Positions 31,170 to 41,198 of a DNA stretch of 64,000 nt are shown here, in pieces. Numbering within the stretch: position 1 is the first letter of the stretch; each line of letters opens with the position of its first letter. Location: assembly GCA_024114885.1 (NCBI GenBank), contig CP099420.1, positions 1,178,001-1,242,000 of the forward strand. Reading direction: 5' to 3'. The notes under the pieces were generated by a model. The model made no database searches, was not told the origin of the DNA, and saw only the letters and a program-made list of their open reading frames with translations. This DNA comes from Septoria linicola (Eukaryota > Ascomycota > Dothideomycetes > Mycosphaerellales > Mycosphaerellaceae). The position numbers and the translations under genes were made by a program.

Positions 31170-31674
31170 TGAGCTCTTCGCGGCGCGTTTTATGATTTTG
31201 TTGTGCTTGCGAGTGAAGCAGATGTAATGCTGGATTCGAGGCGAGCTTTCTGGCAGGCGAAGTGCGCTAGTGACTGGTAGCGCCTGCAGTGTATCAGAAA
31301 GCTGCAAGTCCACTCGACTGGAAACAGAACGACGCGCACAGAGCAGCTGACCACATAGCACTTCAAGAACCGCTTCCACAGAACATAATTATCGCTACGA
31401 CCACGTGCGGTGTCACAGCGCTGCGATGCAACCTACAGATTGAGGGATTTCCATCTGCTGCAACAGCTTGCGGAATATCGCCATTGCTATTGCGGACGAA
31501 TCTCGCGCATGCTCTCATGCCAGTTCCTCGTGGATCCGGCCATGACCTAGTGTCACGCATGGCCAGATCGCGGGCTTCGCTTTACTCCAGTCGCGTAGTT
31601 TACGCGATCCGAGACAGGGAGCGGTCTGTAATGGATCTCAGCGCCTCTCTACCGGCAGGTGGGCTGTTCTCGAT
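31170..31674. other. intergenic region
   Basis: Promoter of the disordered protein gene and 3' flank of the Myb pseudogene; no gene seen. Confidence 0.4.
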
Positions 31675-32530
31675 TCAAGCCTTCTTCTGCCCCCAGTGGT
31701 CGTCTTGTGACGGAAATCGATGAGCGAGATGGTCTACATATCTAGACTTCAAAGAGTTTTGACTGCGATCCGGCATATGTCTCTGAATTTTGACCCAATC
31801 ACGTCCATACTGTAGAAGCAGGCGCAACAGTCTGCGATCCTCGACAGCAGTGTATCTTGGTCTACCCGAAGATTGTGCTGCTTGCGACGCGGCAATGATT
31901 GAACATCGTTGTCTGACAGTTCTTTGGCTGCGTCCAAGCCGATCCGAGATTGTACTCCAGTCCAACTTGTCGTGCTCACGAAGGCGGACCAGATTCGTCT
32001 CCTCGATTTCAGTCCACAAACGGCCAGCTGAGCCGGGCGGGGACTCCTTTGTCTTTCGTTTGCCCAGAGCACGTTGTATTGACTTTATACTTCGTTGTTC
32101 TGTGGTGGATCACTCGCTCCACTTGACCCCGGAAGCTCGAAGGTTTTCGATTCTCGCTGCTTCGTCGTCCGTCAGCGGCTGCTTTCTGTCCTTCAGCAAA
32201 CCGTCACGGCGAAGTTGCCAGATGCGATGCAAGACCTGTCCTTGAATACACTGAGTAGTGATTGACAGCTCTTGGGCAATTTCGCGAACGATGGCATTAT
32301 CGTTAGCCATTCGAATTATGACTTGGTCGCCAGCATGTGTAGATATGCGACTAGAAGGACGCCTCGCAGACAGATGATTGGCTTTGAGCTGCAAACGAGC
32401 GTTTCTCTGGAGCACAGAGCTAGCTTGTCGTCCGAGATGCTCAGCCATGCTTGCCCGACGCATGATCTCCCCTTCGGCTCAAAATATAGTGGTCTTCCTC
32501 TGCGGTGAAACGGACAATAGATTTCCTCAT
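31675..32530 (-). pseudogene. Myb/SANT-like DNA-binding protein, broken
   Basis: Reads as a tandem Myb-type regulator. The first domain begins KSIVRFTAEEDHYIL; the frame then shifts by one base near 32467-32476 into EIMRRASMAEHLGRQASSVL, typical helix 2/3 text. A second helix-turn-helix-like segment follows (NAIVREIAQELSITTQCI), then KQPLTDDEAARIENLR ending at an in-frame TGA (32110-32112, GAG TGA TCC). The same frame continues without interruption as STTEQRSIKSIQRALGKRK and a further pair of Myb repeats (LWTEIEETNLVRLREHDKLD and YTAVEDRRLLRLLLQYGRDW) to the stop at 31675. One frameshift and one nonsense codon in an otherwise complete gene point to recent inactivation. The upstream frame extends to 32632, but I start at the ATG of MRKSIVRF. 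Confidence 0.7.
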
Positions 32531-33222
32531 CACGGCTCTGCGATCAGTGCTACGACCTTCAGCTTGCTTGCGTAAGCTCGAGTAACCGCAAGGTATGGTC
32601 AAAGCATGAGCGTTGGTATGGACCAAAGCCAATGCAACTCATAAGTGGCCTAGCGGCCACGACCGTGAGTGACCAGAGTCTGATCATGACAGAGGCACGC
32701 GTTTCAAAGGCACGCTATGGACTCTGGTTGCGAGCCAATATGCATCGCAAAATGATCCTGCGGATGAGATCGAAACGTCCAAACGAAGTGACGCGCGGGA
32801 GGAAGTGACGTGAACTGAGGTGCAGAGCGCGCGTGAAAACTTGAAGTGTCAGGGATCACGCGTAGCGAAGCTTGGATGCTCTGGGTCCACCAGAATCGCT
32901 GGGACGAGTATCAGAATGTGTTGAATATGAGCCAGAAAGCGTTTCCCGAAGCCGCTGGAATCTTGAGCAATTCGGGAAGTCATCATTGTTATGGTCAAGC
33001 CACCTTGCTGCAGTGTCCCAATTGTCTTTGCCCTGAAGGAGGGGCGTAGCTCAAACAACATTATATTACGACTAGCCGATATGCAACGCCGTTCCTAATG
33101 TGCCCATGTGGTATCGTTATGCATATTTTACAGCGCCCAGAAAGTTCTCCGTGTGCCTGAATCATTACCAGTGTTTGTCCCGTGCCACATTAGGCCTTGC
33201 TGCACAATATGGGTTTGAGCGC
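32531..33222. other. intergenic region
   Basis: No convincing gene or RNA seen between the Myb pseudogene and the carotenoid oxygenase. Confidence 0.4.
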
Positions 33223-35385
33223 CTAGCCCAGCCAGTGCTCTATCTTGTCCCTCATTGTCATCCATACTCCTGTTTGCTTCTGCTCCAATGCCTTCACAGT
33301 ACTCCTGATACTCTCCACTTCACGCTGCCCATGAATCTGCTCGGCCGAGAACCAACTTCCGTGCAGACCGTACGGAACTCTTTGCGGCAACTGGACTCTA
33401 CCGATAACCTCGCTCATGTTCTTTGCATTTACAATCCAGAGCTCGCTTTTCGCTTTGCGCTCGCAGTCATCTGCTGGAACATTTCCATTCACGTCGAGCT
33501 GCGTCTCATCGAATGCATAGAAGAGGAGATACCCATCGTCCTCATCAACAGCAGTCGAAGACGGAACGAAGCGTGGTTCTTGCGCAAACCATCCGGCTGG
33601 CATTCGGAACACTTGAATCGGGTCACTAGCATCTCCGGTCTCAAGAACCTGAGCCATGGTGCGAAGGTCAACTACTCCAGTGACGCTTTTCGGAGGTTGT
33701 GCCTGTCCACGTTCGATGAGACGCTTTGCGTCTATCTTCACAACCGCGTCGATCTTTGTTGCCTTGCCGAGTGCAGCACCAAAGTCTGTAGTTGTAGTGG
33801 AGCATCCATACACATATCTCGCTTCCTGCATTTCCTTCTGAGGATGCACGGAAGGGAATTCAAATGGCACCGCTGACAACGCCCATTGATGCGCGATGGA
33901 CCCATGTCTGACGTCGAACGAATAGTAATACAGCCTACATTGATCCTCGGCCAGGGGGTCGCGTTCATCTTCGTAGATAGAAGTGTATCGTTCCCCAATG
34001 CGGAGAAGCGGTTCCTTTTCATCCATAGGCGAAGCCGGATTGAAGTTGGTGTGGGAGGACCCGGTATCGTATTTGCTGAAGAAAGGCATGCGTTTGTCCT
34101 CAGCTGACGCCGATGCCAATGGTTTGAATGGTGGAGGAGCCATGTTGCCTGCGGCATAGATGAGCGTGGCCGAAGTGAGGCGGCATGCAAGCATGTTCAC
34201 AGACGAGATATTGCCTGCAGCATCAAGAGCATCCCATGAGTTGGCAGTGTGGAATATGCAGCAACCATCGGTCTCGAACCACTGAATAAGTTCGGCCTGA
34301 TGTCGTGGAAACACCCCAAAACGTGAAGGCTTGCTGGAGTCGTAATGCACTGTGGGCAAGCCCTTCAGTTGATTGATGGGATCGAGTGTGAGAGGCAAAT
34401 CCATGATGACAGTGTGGCCAGACGAGACACCAAAGTCGTGCATCATCTTAGCTCCAGATACCTTGGGAATGCCGACGTTCAGCAATTTCGTGCCTGATCC
34501 TGTTCCAGTGGTTGATGTTTGAGGAATGACGCTGTATTGCACATATGGTGGCGCAAAGCTTGCATGGTAAAGCAGCATCTCTTTTGACACAGGGTCGACT
34601 TTGGGGTGTGCTGTTGTCCACTCGCGCATGAAGCTGATGAGGCCTCCGTCTTCTCCCAATACCTTCTCCTTGACCTTTCTTTCAGCCTCATCAACTGGCT
34701 CGCCTTCTGCAGAGACGCCATTGTACCAGCCAACAGTCTCAAGCCCAGGAAGCTGTATCCTCATGGGTGGGCCACTCTCACAAGTCGCAAGAGCTCTTCC
34801 GTCGTGGTAGATGACATTCGTGTTGGCAACCGATATCTTCTTGATCTTCTGCTGTGATCCTGGCAAATGTGACAGGATAACCAGCAATATCGTCCTCATG
34901 ATCCTGAGCGTGACCCATAGAAAGCTTGCCACAGGACTGACTAGAGTAGCTATACTTGGAAGTATCGGCACTCGTAGCCTGTCACTTGACAATGTGTTCA
35001 AGTACAGATCTGTCAACACAAACTGGTTGACAAACTCGGGTCGAATCTCTCCAGTCTGGTCGTCCTTTGCGAAGGACACTCCTGACAGCATACCGTCTCC
35101 ATCGAACCAATGCGAGTCACGACCAAGGTCGTCATTCGAGACGGGATTGCTACCATTTCGAACATATTCGCCTTCCGCGAGCTCTTCTGGTATTCGTCCA
35201 GTGTATGTACATGGCGTTAGAGGCAATGTCTGCTGTATTGGGGCAAAGTTGCCAGACAGATATGGATGTTTCGCCTGCGGTGTCGGCTGGATGTTCGTCG
35301 ATGGAGATCGTTTGCGTTTCTGGCCAGCCAAAGAGGTCGTCATGAATCTGCTTTCGCCTTCATCGTCGTTACCGAGGAGGAACAT
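33223..35385 (-). CDS. carotenoid cleavage dioxygenase (torulene/beta-carotene oxygenase type)
   Basis: Non-haem iron enzyme that oxidatively cleaves a double bond of a carotenoid, giving an apocarotenoid such as retinal or beta-apo-4'-carotenal. All four iron-binding histidines of the family are in place: TTAHPKVD (His about 260), KMMHDFG (about 316), CIFHTANSWD (about 379) and YGLHGSWF (about 675). The N-terminal YVRNGSNP and WFDGDGML motifs are also present. A hydrophobic stretch at about 140-173 (FLWVTLRIMRTILLVIL) suggests membrane association, where the substrate resides. 720 residues, no intron. The length and hydrophobic insert resemble CarT/CAO-2 more than the retinal-forming CarX, but substrate cannot be fixed from sequence alone. 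An ATG at 35343 is an alternative start. Divergent from carRA across about 750 bases. Confidence 0.9.
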   Translation of the reverse strand: MFLLGNDDEGESRFMTTSLAGQKRKRSPSTNIQPTPQAKHPYLSGNFAPIQQTLPLTPCTYTGRIPEELAEGEYVRNGSNPVSNDDLGRDSHWFDGDGMLSGVSFAKDDQTGEIRPEFVNQFVLTDLYLNTLSSDRLRVPILPSIATLVSPVASFLWVTLRIMRTILLVILSHLPGSQQKIKKISVANTNVIYHDGRALATCESGPPMRIQLPGLETVGWYNGVSAEGEPVDEAERKVKEKVLGEDGGLISFMREWTTAHPKVDPVSKEMLLYHASFAPPYVQYSVIPQTSTTGTGSGTKLLNVGIPKVSGAKMMHDFGVSSGHTVIMDLPLTLDPINQLKGLPTVHYDSSKPSRFGVFPRHQAELIQWFETDGCCIFHTANSWDALDAAGNISSVNMLACRLTSATLIYAAGNMAPPPFKPLASASAEDKRMPFFSKYDTGSSHTNFNPASPMDEKEPLLRIGERYTSIYEDERDPLAEDQCRLYYYSFDVRHGSIAHQWALSAVPFEFPSVHPQKEMQEARYVYGCSTTTTDFGAALGKATKIDAVVKIDAKRLIERGQAQPPKSVTGVVDLRTMAQVLETGDASDPIQVFRMPAGWFAQEPRFVPSSTAVDEDDGYLLFYAFDETQLDVNGNVPADDCERKAKSELWIVNAKNMSEVIGRVQLPQRVPYGLHGSWFSAEQIHGQREVESIRSTVKALEQKQTGVWMTMRDKIEHWLG

Positions 35386-36134
35386 GCTGTTGTGCTACCG
35401 TTCAGCATACAACAGAGCAGAGCGATCGAGTGGTGTGGGAGGACGAGGATGTTAGCCACAATCAAGGCACAGGCATAAGCAACCTCAAACAACAGAAGCT
35501 GTCTGGCGCGAGTCGCAGTAGATGCTCATGCCTGCCGTGAACTTCCTACCGTCTTCTGATGCATCTCTCCACTTCGCATCACAGTCATGTCAAGACTCGC
35601 GAGATGGTGGTGGTGGCCGCCACCGGAAGAGCCCTTCCGATCATCGTTACCATGATGCTCATCTCGCGATCCATCAAGCTTCGCGTGCAGAGGAGAAGTG
35701 TGACGACATCACATCGACCTCCGCTTGAGCTGGTAGGCTGCTGCAAGGTCTGCCAATGCGGGCAAGATCGGTGCCTGGCACGTGCGTAGCTCAAATGCAT
35801 TTCATCGGCCATCGTTCGGCGCGAGGCTTTGCTAGTTATGAACGACTGATCCACTCTGCAGTTCAACGTAAGCAGGAAAGTCGCCGCGGGCTGTTTCTTC
35901 ACGCTGTGCTTGGAGACTGTCTGTATCCTGGTGGCATATGCACACATACGGGCGTCGGGAACTTCACTCCATCATGAAAGAGAGTCGGAACGTGGCAGCG
36001 GCATTGTCGTAATGGAAAGAGGCGCAAGCAGAAGTCGACCCATCCACACCACATTCGCTCATTATTACATACTACTACCACTGCAGCACGAGTAGTAGTG
36101 CATAGTAGCTCTCTGGAGCTCCTGCCCTGTCAAG
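35386..36134. promoter_or_regulatory. shared promoter of the divergent carotenoid genes
   Basis: The 750 bases between the carotenoid oxygenase and carRA starts hold no convincing gene. Divergent arrangement suggests co-regulation; in ascomycetes such carotenoid promoters respond to light through the White Collar complex. I did not identify a specific binding site with confidence. Confidence 0.45.
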
Positions 36135-38115
36135 ATGGGCTACGACTATGCTTTGGTGTAAGAACCTTCCTTATCTCCCTCAGGTCATTGTCGTGGTCCA
36201 GTTTATCCGAAGATCGTCACCCTTGCCTTGCATGTGAAAGTCGTGCTGACCATCGTGCAACAGCCACTTGACCTACACTATCCCACCTGCGTTCCTTCTC
36301 AGCGCGCTCTACTACCCGCTATGGACCAAATTGGACAGCTACAAGATTGGCTTTCTCATCACTATCGCTGTAGTGTCCACGATACCATGGGATAGCTATC
36401 TCATCCGGACGAACATCTGGTCATATCCTCCTAATGTAGTTATCGGCTGGACGATATTCGACATCCCTGTGGAAGAAGTGTTCTTCTTCGTCATTCAGAC
36501 ATATACTACGAGTCTGCTATACCTGCTGACGAGCAAAGCCGTGCTGAAAGAGACGCTAATTGTCAAGGAAGTCAAGGGAGATCCGCTTGGACAGCAATGG
36601 AAGTACATACGCTGGGGCGGACAAATGGTGCTCGGTCTGACCTTGCGACAAGGCGTCAGTTTCGTGCGCGAGGGGAAGCAGGAGACATATCTAGGACTCA
36701 TCCTAGTCTGGGCACTGCCATTCTTGCTTCTGTTATGGAGTTTGGGCTATCAATTCCTTGTCGGCTTACCACTACTATGTACGTGGTTTCCTATCGCGCT
36801 GCCCACAGTCTATCTCTGGGTCGTGGACACACTGGCGCTGAAGCGGGGAACATGGGTGATATCACAAGGGACGAAGACTGGCAGAGAACTATGGCCGAAC
36901 CTGGAGATTGAGGAAGCCGTGTTCTTCTTGCTGACCAACTGTCTCATCGTGTTCGGTCTGGTGGCCTTTGACAATGCCATGGCTGTACTAAACGCGTTTC
37001 CAGCGCACTTTAAACGCCTGCCGGAGTTGCCGAGCCCATACATGTTGGTGGAAGCCTTGCTCCTACCAGCCGCGGTGTACGATGACGATAGGGTGTTTGG
37101 TCTGCAACAAAGTGTTGAGCGGCTCAAGCGGAAAAGTCGATCTTTCTACCTCGCTTCGAGCACGTTCCAAGGACGCTTGCGAATCGATCTCATCCTACTT
37201 TACTCCTTCTGCAGGGTCGCAGACGACCTGATCGATAATGCCGCAGATGAGAAAGAAGCGCGAGAGTGGCTCAAGAAGTTGTCGAAATTCCTTGATTTAT
37301 CGTATGGCCTGGCCGAACAAAACGCACAAGGCGATGTGATCCCGAGCAAAGATGTGAATCGTGGTCAGGCTACGCTGTTCATCATGCACAACTTTCCGCC
37401 CGAGACACAGCTTACGCTCATGCTTCTGCCAACCCACTGCTTGAGCAAAGAGCCACTCTACGAGCTGCTTCAAGGCTTCGAGATGGACCTTGCGTTCACC
37501 AGCTCAAAGTCCAAAGGGAGTTCCTCAGGACCTATCAAGACCGAAGCAGACCTTGATCTCTACGGCGCCCGCGTGGCCGGCACAGTAGCTCTTCTATGCA
37601 TTCAGCTTGTCCTTCATCACAACTCTGGCTCAGTTTCGGACTCCCAAGCCCGCAGACTCATGAAGTCCGGCCACGACATGGGCGTAGCACTGCAATACAC
37701 CAACATTGCTCGAGATCTTTCCGTGGATGCTCAGCTCAACCGGTGTTATGTCCCGCCACCTTGGCTCAAGAAGGAGAAACTCTCGCCCGAAGCTTTTGTT
37801 GCAGGACTTGTCACAACAGGAAAAGTTGACGACTTCTTCTGGAAGAAGGTTGAAGTCGTTCGAGGCAAATTACTGGATAGAGCATTCGAGTTCTACAACA
37901 ATGCTATCCCGGCTGTTGAGGAACTGCCCAAGGCTGCACGAGCGCCAATGAGAGTTGCCGTGGAAAGCTATATGCAGATTGGACGAGAGCTGAGGAACTC
38001 GGGATCTAGAGCACAAGCTGGTAATAGGAAAGGCAGAGCTACGGTCCCGAAGTGGAAGAGAGTATGGGTGGCTTGGAAGAGGTTGCTGGGACCCGCTCCA
38101 CGAGAGGACAGGTAG
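36135..38115 (+). CDS. carRA: bifunctional lycopene cyclase / phytoene synthase
   Basis: Makes phytoene from two geranylgeranyl diphosphates and, after desaturation by another enzyme, cyclises the ends of lycopene-type carotenoids. Two exons, 36135-36157 (MGYDYALV) and 36264-38115, with a 106-base intron (GTAAGA, CTGAC, CAACAG). The N-terminal membrane cyclase (residues about 1-245) carries PWDSYLIRTNIWSYPP, IPVEEVFFFVIQT and its repeat IEEAVFFLLTN. The C-terminal synthase (about 280-600) has both Asp-rich metal sites: RVADDLIDNAADE (about 326-338) and YTNIARDLSVDAQLNRCYVP (about 486-505). 624 residues, full length, like Neurospora al-2 and Fusarium carRA. The phytoene desaturase needed for the pathway is not in this window. 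Confidence 0.96.
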
Positions 38116-38394
38116 AAATATGCGATGTATAGGTGCGTGTTTGCGATAATTTCTGCATATGCGAGCGTTCAATAGCGTATGGCATGGAGATACCCTTCTT
38201 GCGAGAACGTAAACGTGGTCTGCATGTCTATGAGTGTTTTCGCAACATCAAAGTGGCTGGCCAAGCTTTCTGGCTGCATGCAGCGCTTCCACTAGACTTC
38301 ACTTACCGAGCGAACGGGTACGTACTTCGATCGACCCAACGACCAGGTATCGTGCTGCTCGATGCCGACTTCACTCAGTTGTATTGTGTGCTCC

Positions 38395-38673
38395 ATGCCC
38401 AATACCGCGGCTTCGCTGCCTCTGTATTCACAAAATGGCTCCATTCGGCTCGTTGCCAAAATATCAGCGACACCAGCTCTAACCAACATGCGGCGACAGA
38501 TTCGCAAGAAAGTAAGCATGTCGCCATAGACGCCTCCATGGCAGAACGACTGCAAGACAGCACAAGATACCGAGCTCTCGGCAAGGACACCTACCCGCAA
38601 TTTTACCCAAAATCTCACTCTTCCTCCGGAAAATGATCCACTTATCCCCGGATGGCGTGATGCTGGCCTCTGA
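38395..38673 (+). CDS. small hypothetical protein, two-exon model
   Basis: A single frame from ATG 38395 reads MPNTAASLPLYSQNGSIRLV... to MRRQIRKK, meets a TAG at 38527-38529, and continues to DTELSARTPTRNFTQNLTLP and PENDPLIPGWRDAGL with a stop at 38673. The TAG is removed in frame by a 45-base intron, 38512-38556 (GTAAGC to CTGCAAG), giving about 77 residues. The exon text looks coding on both sides, but the branch site is weak. Alternatives are a pseudogene with one nonsense codon, or chance. The gene lies between carRA and the acetate-transporter-like gene. No family recognised. Confidence 0.35.
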
Positions 38674-38922
38674 TGTGCACTGATCAAAGTTCACCCAGCG
38701 CGTCGTCGGCTTCCCAACAGCGACCTGTAGTTCGCAGCACATGCGCGCTTTTGTTAATGGCGACATGGGTCTACGGTTGGTAGGTGGTTGTAGATAAAGA
38801 AGGGCAGAGAAGGGAATTTTGTTAGTGGGTAGCTAGATTCGAAAGTATCCCAAGTCAGATCCATTCTTTCTCCATTTCTCCACTGTCTCAGCAGCTGGTC
38901 GATAGACTGTCTGGTTGTCAAG

Positions 38923-39841
38923 ATGTCTCACGATAACAGAATCGAACAACTGGAAGACCTGAAGAATATTGAGACGAATGCCGACTTTTATGAGAGATTG
39001 GCTGCTGGCAAGATTGCGACTACGATTGACAATGCCTCTTCGCTTTCGACAAATGGCAAGGGAGGATACACGCAGCCATACTATATCCCTGTGCCGATGA
39101 CGATTAAGTCGCAACTTGGAAGTCCTACGCCACTGGCTATTGGTGCTTTTGCAACGACTTTGACGACGCTCTCGTTGGCGTTGATGGGATTTCGAGGTGT
39201 TGGAGTCACGAATGCGTTCATTGGCAACTTCTTCGGTGTTGCTGGAATTGGAATGGTGAGTCGTGGCAAAGAAGTGCCTCGTAGCGAAGTGCTGATCGGA
39301 ACGATGTAGTTCGTATCTGCAAATTGGGAGCTGGTCCTCGGCAACACCTATGCGTACACTGTTCTCGCAGCTTTTGGCCTCTTTTACGCTGGATTTGGGT
39401 TTATCATCACGCCGTACTTCGGCGTAGCCGAGTCGTATGGAGGTGCGAGTACCCCTGAGTACAACAATGCGGTCGGTTTCTGGGTTTTGCTGTAAGCTTT
39501 TGTGTGAGAGGACCCGGCACGAGCCAAAGCTGATGTGTGACAGATGGGCGGTCTGGAATATCTTCTTCTTCATCGGCTCGCTACCGTTGAATCTGGTATA
39601 CATTGGCATCTTTGGCACTGTCCAAGGTGCGTTCACACTCGTCGCGGCCGGATACTTCCTAGCAGCAGACGGCAGCCCCCACGCGGCTGCTGTCAACAAA
39701 GCTGCGGGCGCCTTCGCGTTTGCGTCAGGTATGCTGGGGTATTATACCGTGGCCAATCTGATGTGTCAACAGGCATTGGGTTTCTCGTTTCCGATGGGCG
39801 ACACAAGCAGATTCTTCAGGAGGAAGCAAAAGTCGGGTTGA
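38923..39841 (+). CDS. GPR1/FUN34/YaaH (acetate transporter-like) membrane protein
   Basis: Family members (yeast Ato proteins, Yarrowia Gpr1, bacterial YaaH/SatP) are six-helix plasma-membrane proteins linked to acetate or ammonium movement. Three exons: 38923-39255, 39310-39491 and 39544-39841, with introns of 54 and 52 bases that rejoin GIGM to FVSANWELVLGNTY and FWVLL to WAVWNIFFFIG in phase. The family motif NPTPLG appears as GSPTPLAIGAFA at the first membrane segment. Five further hydrophobic segments follow (YTVLAAFGLFYAGFGFI, NLVYIGIFGTVQGAF, AAGAFAFASGMLGYYTV). 270 residues, normal length. The Asn of NPTPLG is replaced by Ser. Immediately downstream of carRA; a functional link is not evident. 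Confidence 0.87.
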
Positions 39842-41198
39842 AGTGATGATGGAGTGAGCTGTGCGGTTTCCGAGAGGCTGAAAGACTGATAGTTGTGGGG
39901 ACGTTGTGATACCCGTACCAAGCGATAGATGGATAGAAAGTGAGACTGTAGACCTGCTTAGTTTGAGTTTGATGGCGTCGAGAAAATTGCGAGACAGGTG
40001 ACCCGTATGGCGTCCTGAGAGGTGTTACCGCCAGTTGAAGATGCTACAGCAGCTCAATGCCGCAATAGCGTCCTGTACCATCCATCATCTTACAGAACAG
40101 GAGCACTGCTCGTTCCAATGATGCCAACACAGTCAGCATGAGCGCGAGGATTCCGCTTATTAGTGATGTTCTAAGTTAGTGAAAGAGGTTTCGTCGCGGG
40201 AAAGCATGGCCCGAGTTTGCCAAGATGTCGCACATGAAAGCCGATGGTAGCAGACTGCATCTTGAACACAGCTCTTCTACAGCCTGTCATTCTGAATCAA
40301 CCCTGTTGAGCTGTCGCCTGTTGACTTCTCTCGTCGCGATAATAGCAGCAACGATATCCTGATCAGAGTCTGCATCGTCCTTGAGAGGAGCCTCGACTCG
40401 ATCCGGCGACTCCATCATGACTGTCACTTGTCGCCAACACTCGACACCCGATGTCCTCGAAGGAATAGCGGACCGGCGCCAGTGAAGCGATACGCGCAGC
40501 GGACAGAGAATCGTTCGCTTTTAGGACGTCGAGCTCGTTACACTATCAGGCGCCAATAACGAGAACGATCACGTAGGATCCGCCAGCATGGCGGACGACT
40601 GAGCTACACCGCTCGCGCCGAAGACTGTAGCATACAGTGATGAAGCAGCGAGGCGTCGACCATGTTCCATGCGAGCAGCAGGCACATCTGAGCCAATCAA
40701 CAAGGGGCCGTCAGCGTACACTGTGTGTAAGCTATGTTCCAAAGCTGCTTCGCAGACTGGACGATGGGCGCAACAGCGGGCACAGTGGACGGGGCAGAAC
40801 AGTGGCATCGCGCGGATACCCGTACATTCAGCGAGAACACAGGGCCTCCGCGAACAGCGCATCGAGCCAGGTATCAGTGTAGCTTGGAAGCAGAGCTATA
40901 CTGCTCATCGTCGCAACGACTGTACGGACTTGCGGCGGAGAGACATGTATGCGCCCCGTCAGTGCAACAAGCGTGAAGCGGAAACGTGTTGCATCGATGG
41001 GGCGCATATGTCTGGCGCATGGTCTCCGCCCTGAGGCAGCCGGCAGCACAGGTGCTGCAGCGGAGTCTTGCATTCGTACGCATCCGGGGCAGGAAGCATT
41101 GCTGCCGACATTTCCACCGCAGCTGCAAGTGGCACCATTTGGTAGTTGCTAAAGCATGAAGTTGGCTGGACTCAGGAGGGGTCCTTTTCTGTGGCTGA
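39842..41198. other. gene-poor region containing a long hairpin
   Basis: No convincing protein gene. Both strands show short overlapping frames with no codon character. The notable element is the inverted repeat at 40941-41013, listed separately. Confidence 0.4.
40941..41013. repeat. imperfect inverted repeat / stem-loop
   Basis: Left arm AGACA-TG-TATGCGCCCC-GTCAG-TGCAACA and right arm TGTTGCA-TCGAT-GGGGCGCATA-TGTCT pair over 22 bases with one internal loop and a two-base bulge, around a 17-base loop. A further GGCGGAG just outside the left arm (40934-40940) can pair with CTCCGCC at about 41024-41030. The arms are GC-rich and too well matched for chance. Confidence 0.7.

Noticed and set aside
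38512..38529. 18-base intron GTAAGC...ATAG
   Set aside because: In frame and with correct ends, but far below plausible fungal intron length; a 45-base intron from the same donor also restores the frame.
38833..39699. 288-codon open frame on the minus strand
   Set aside because: It lies antisense to the three-exon GPR1/FUN34/YaaH gene, whose splice sites and motifs are clear; the antisense frame has no recognisable domain.
38923..39841. Opsin (CarO-type) beside the carotenoid genes
   Set aside because: Expected from known fungal carotenoid clusters, but the sequence has the PTPL signature and helix pattern of GPR1/FUN34/YaaH and no retinal-binding lysine helix.
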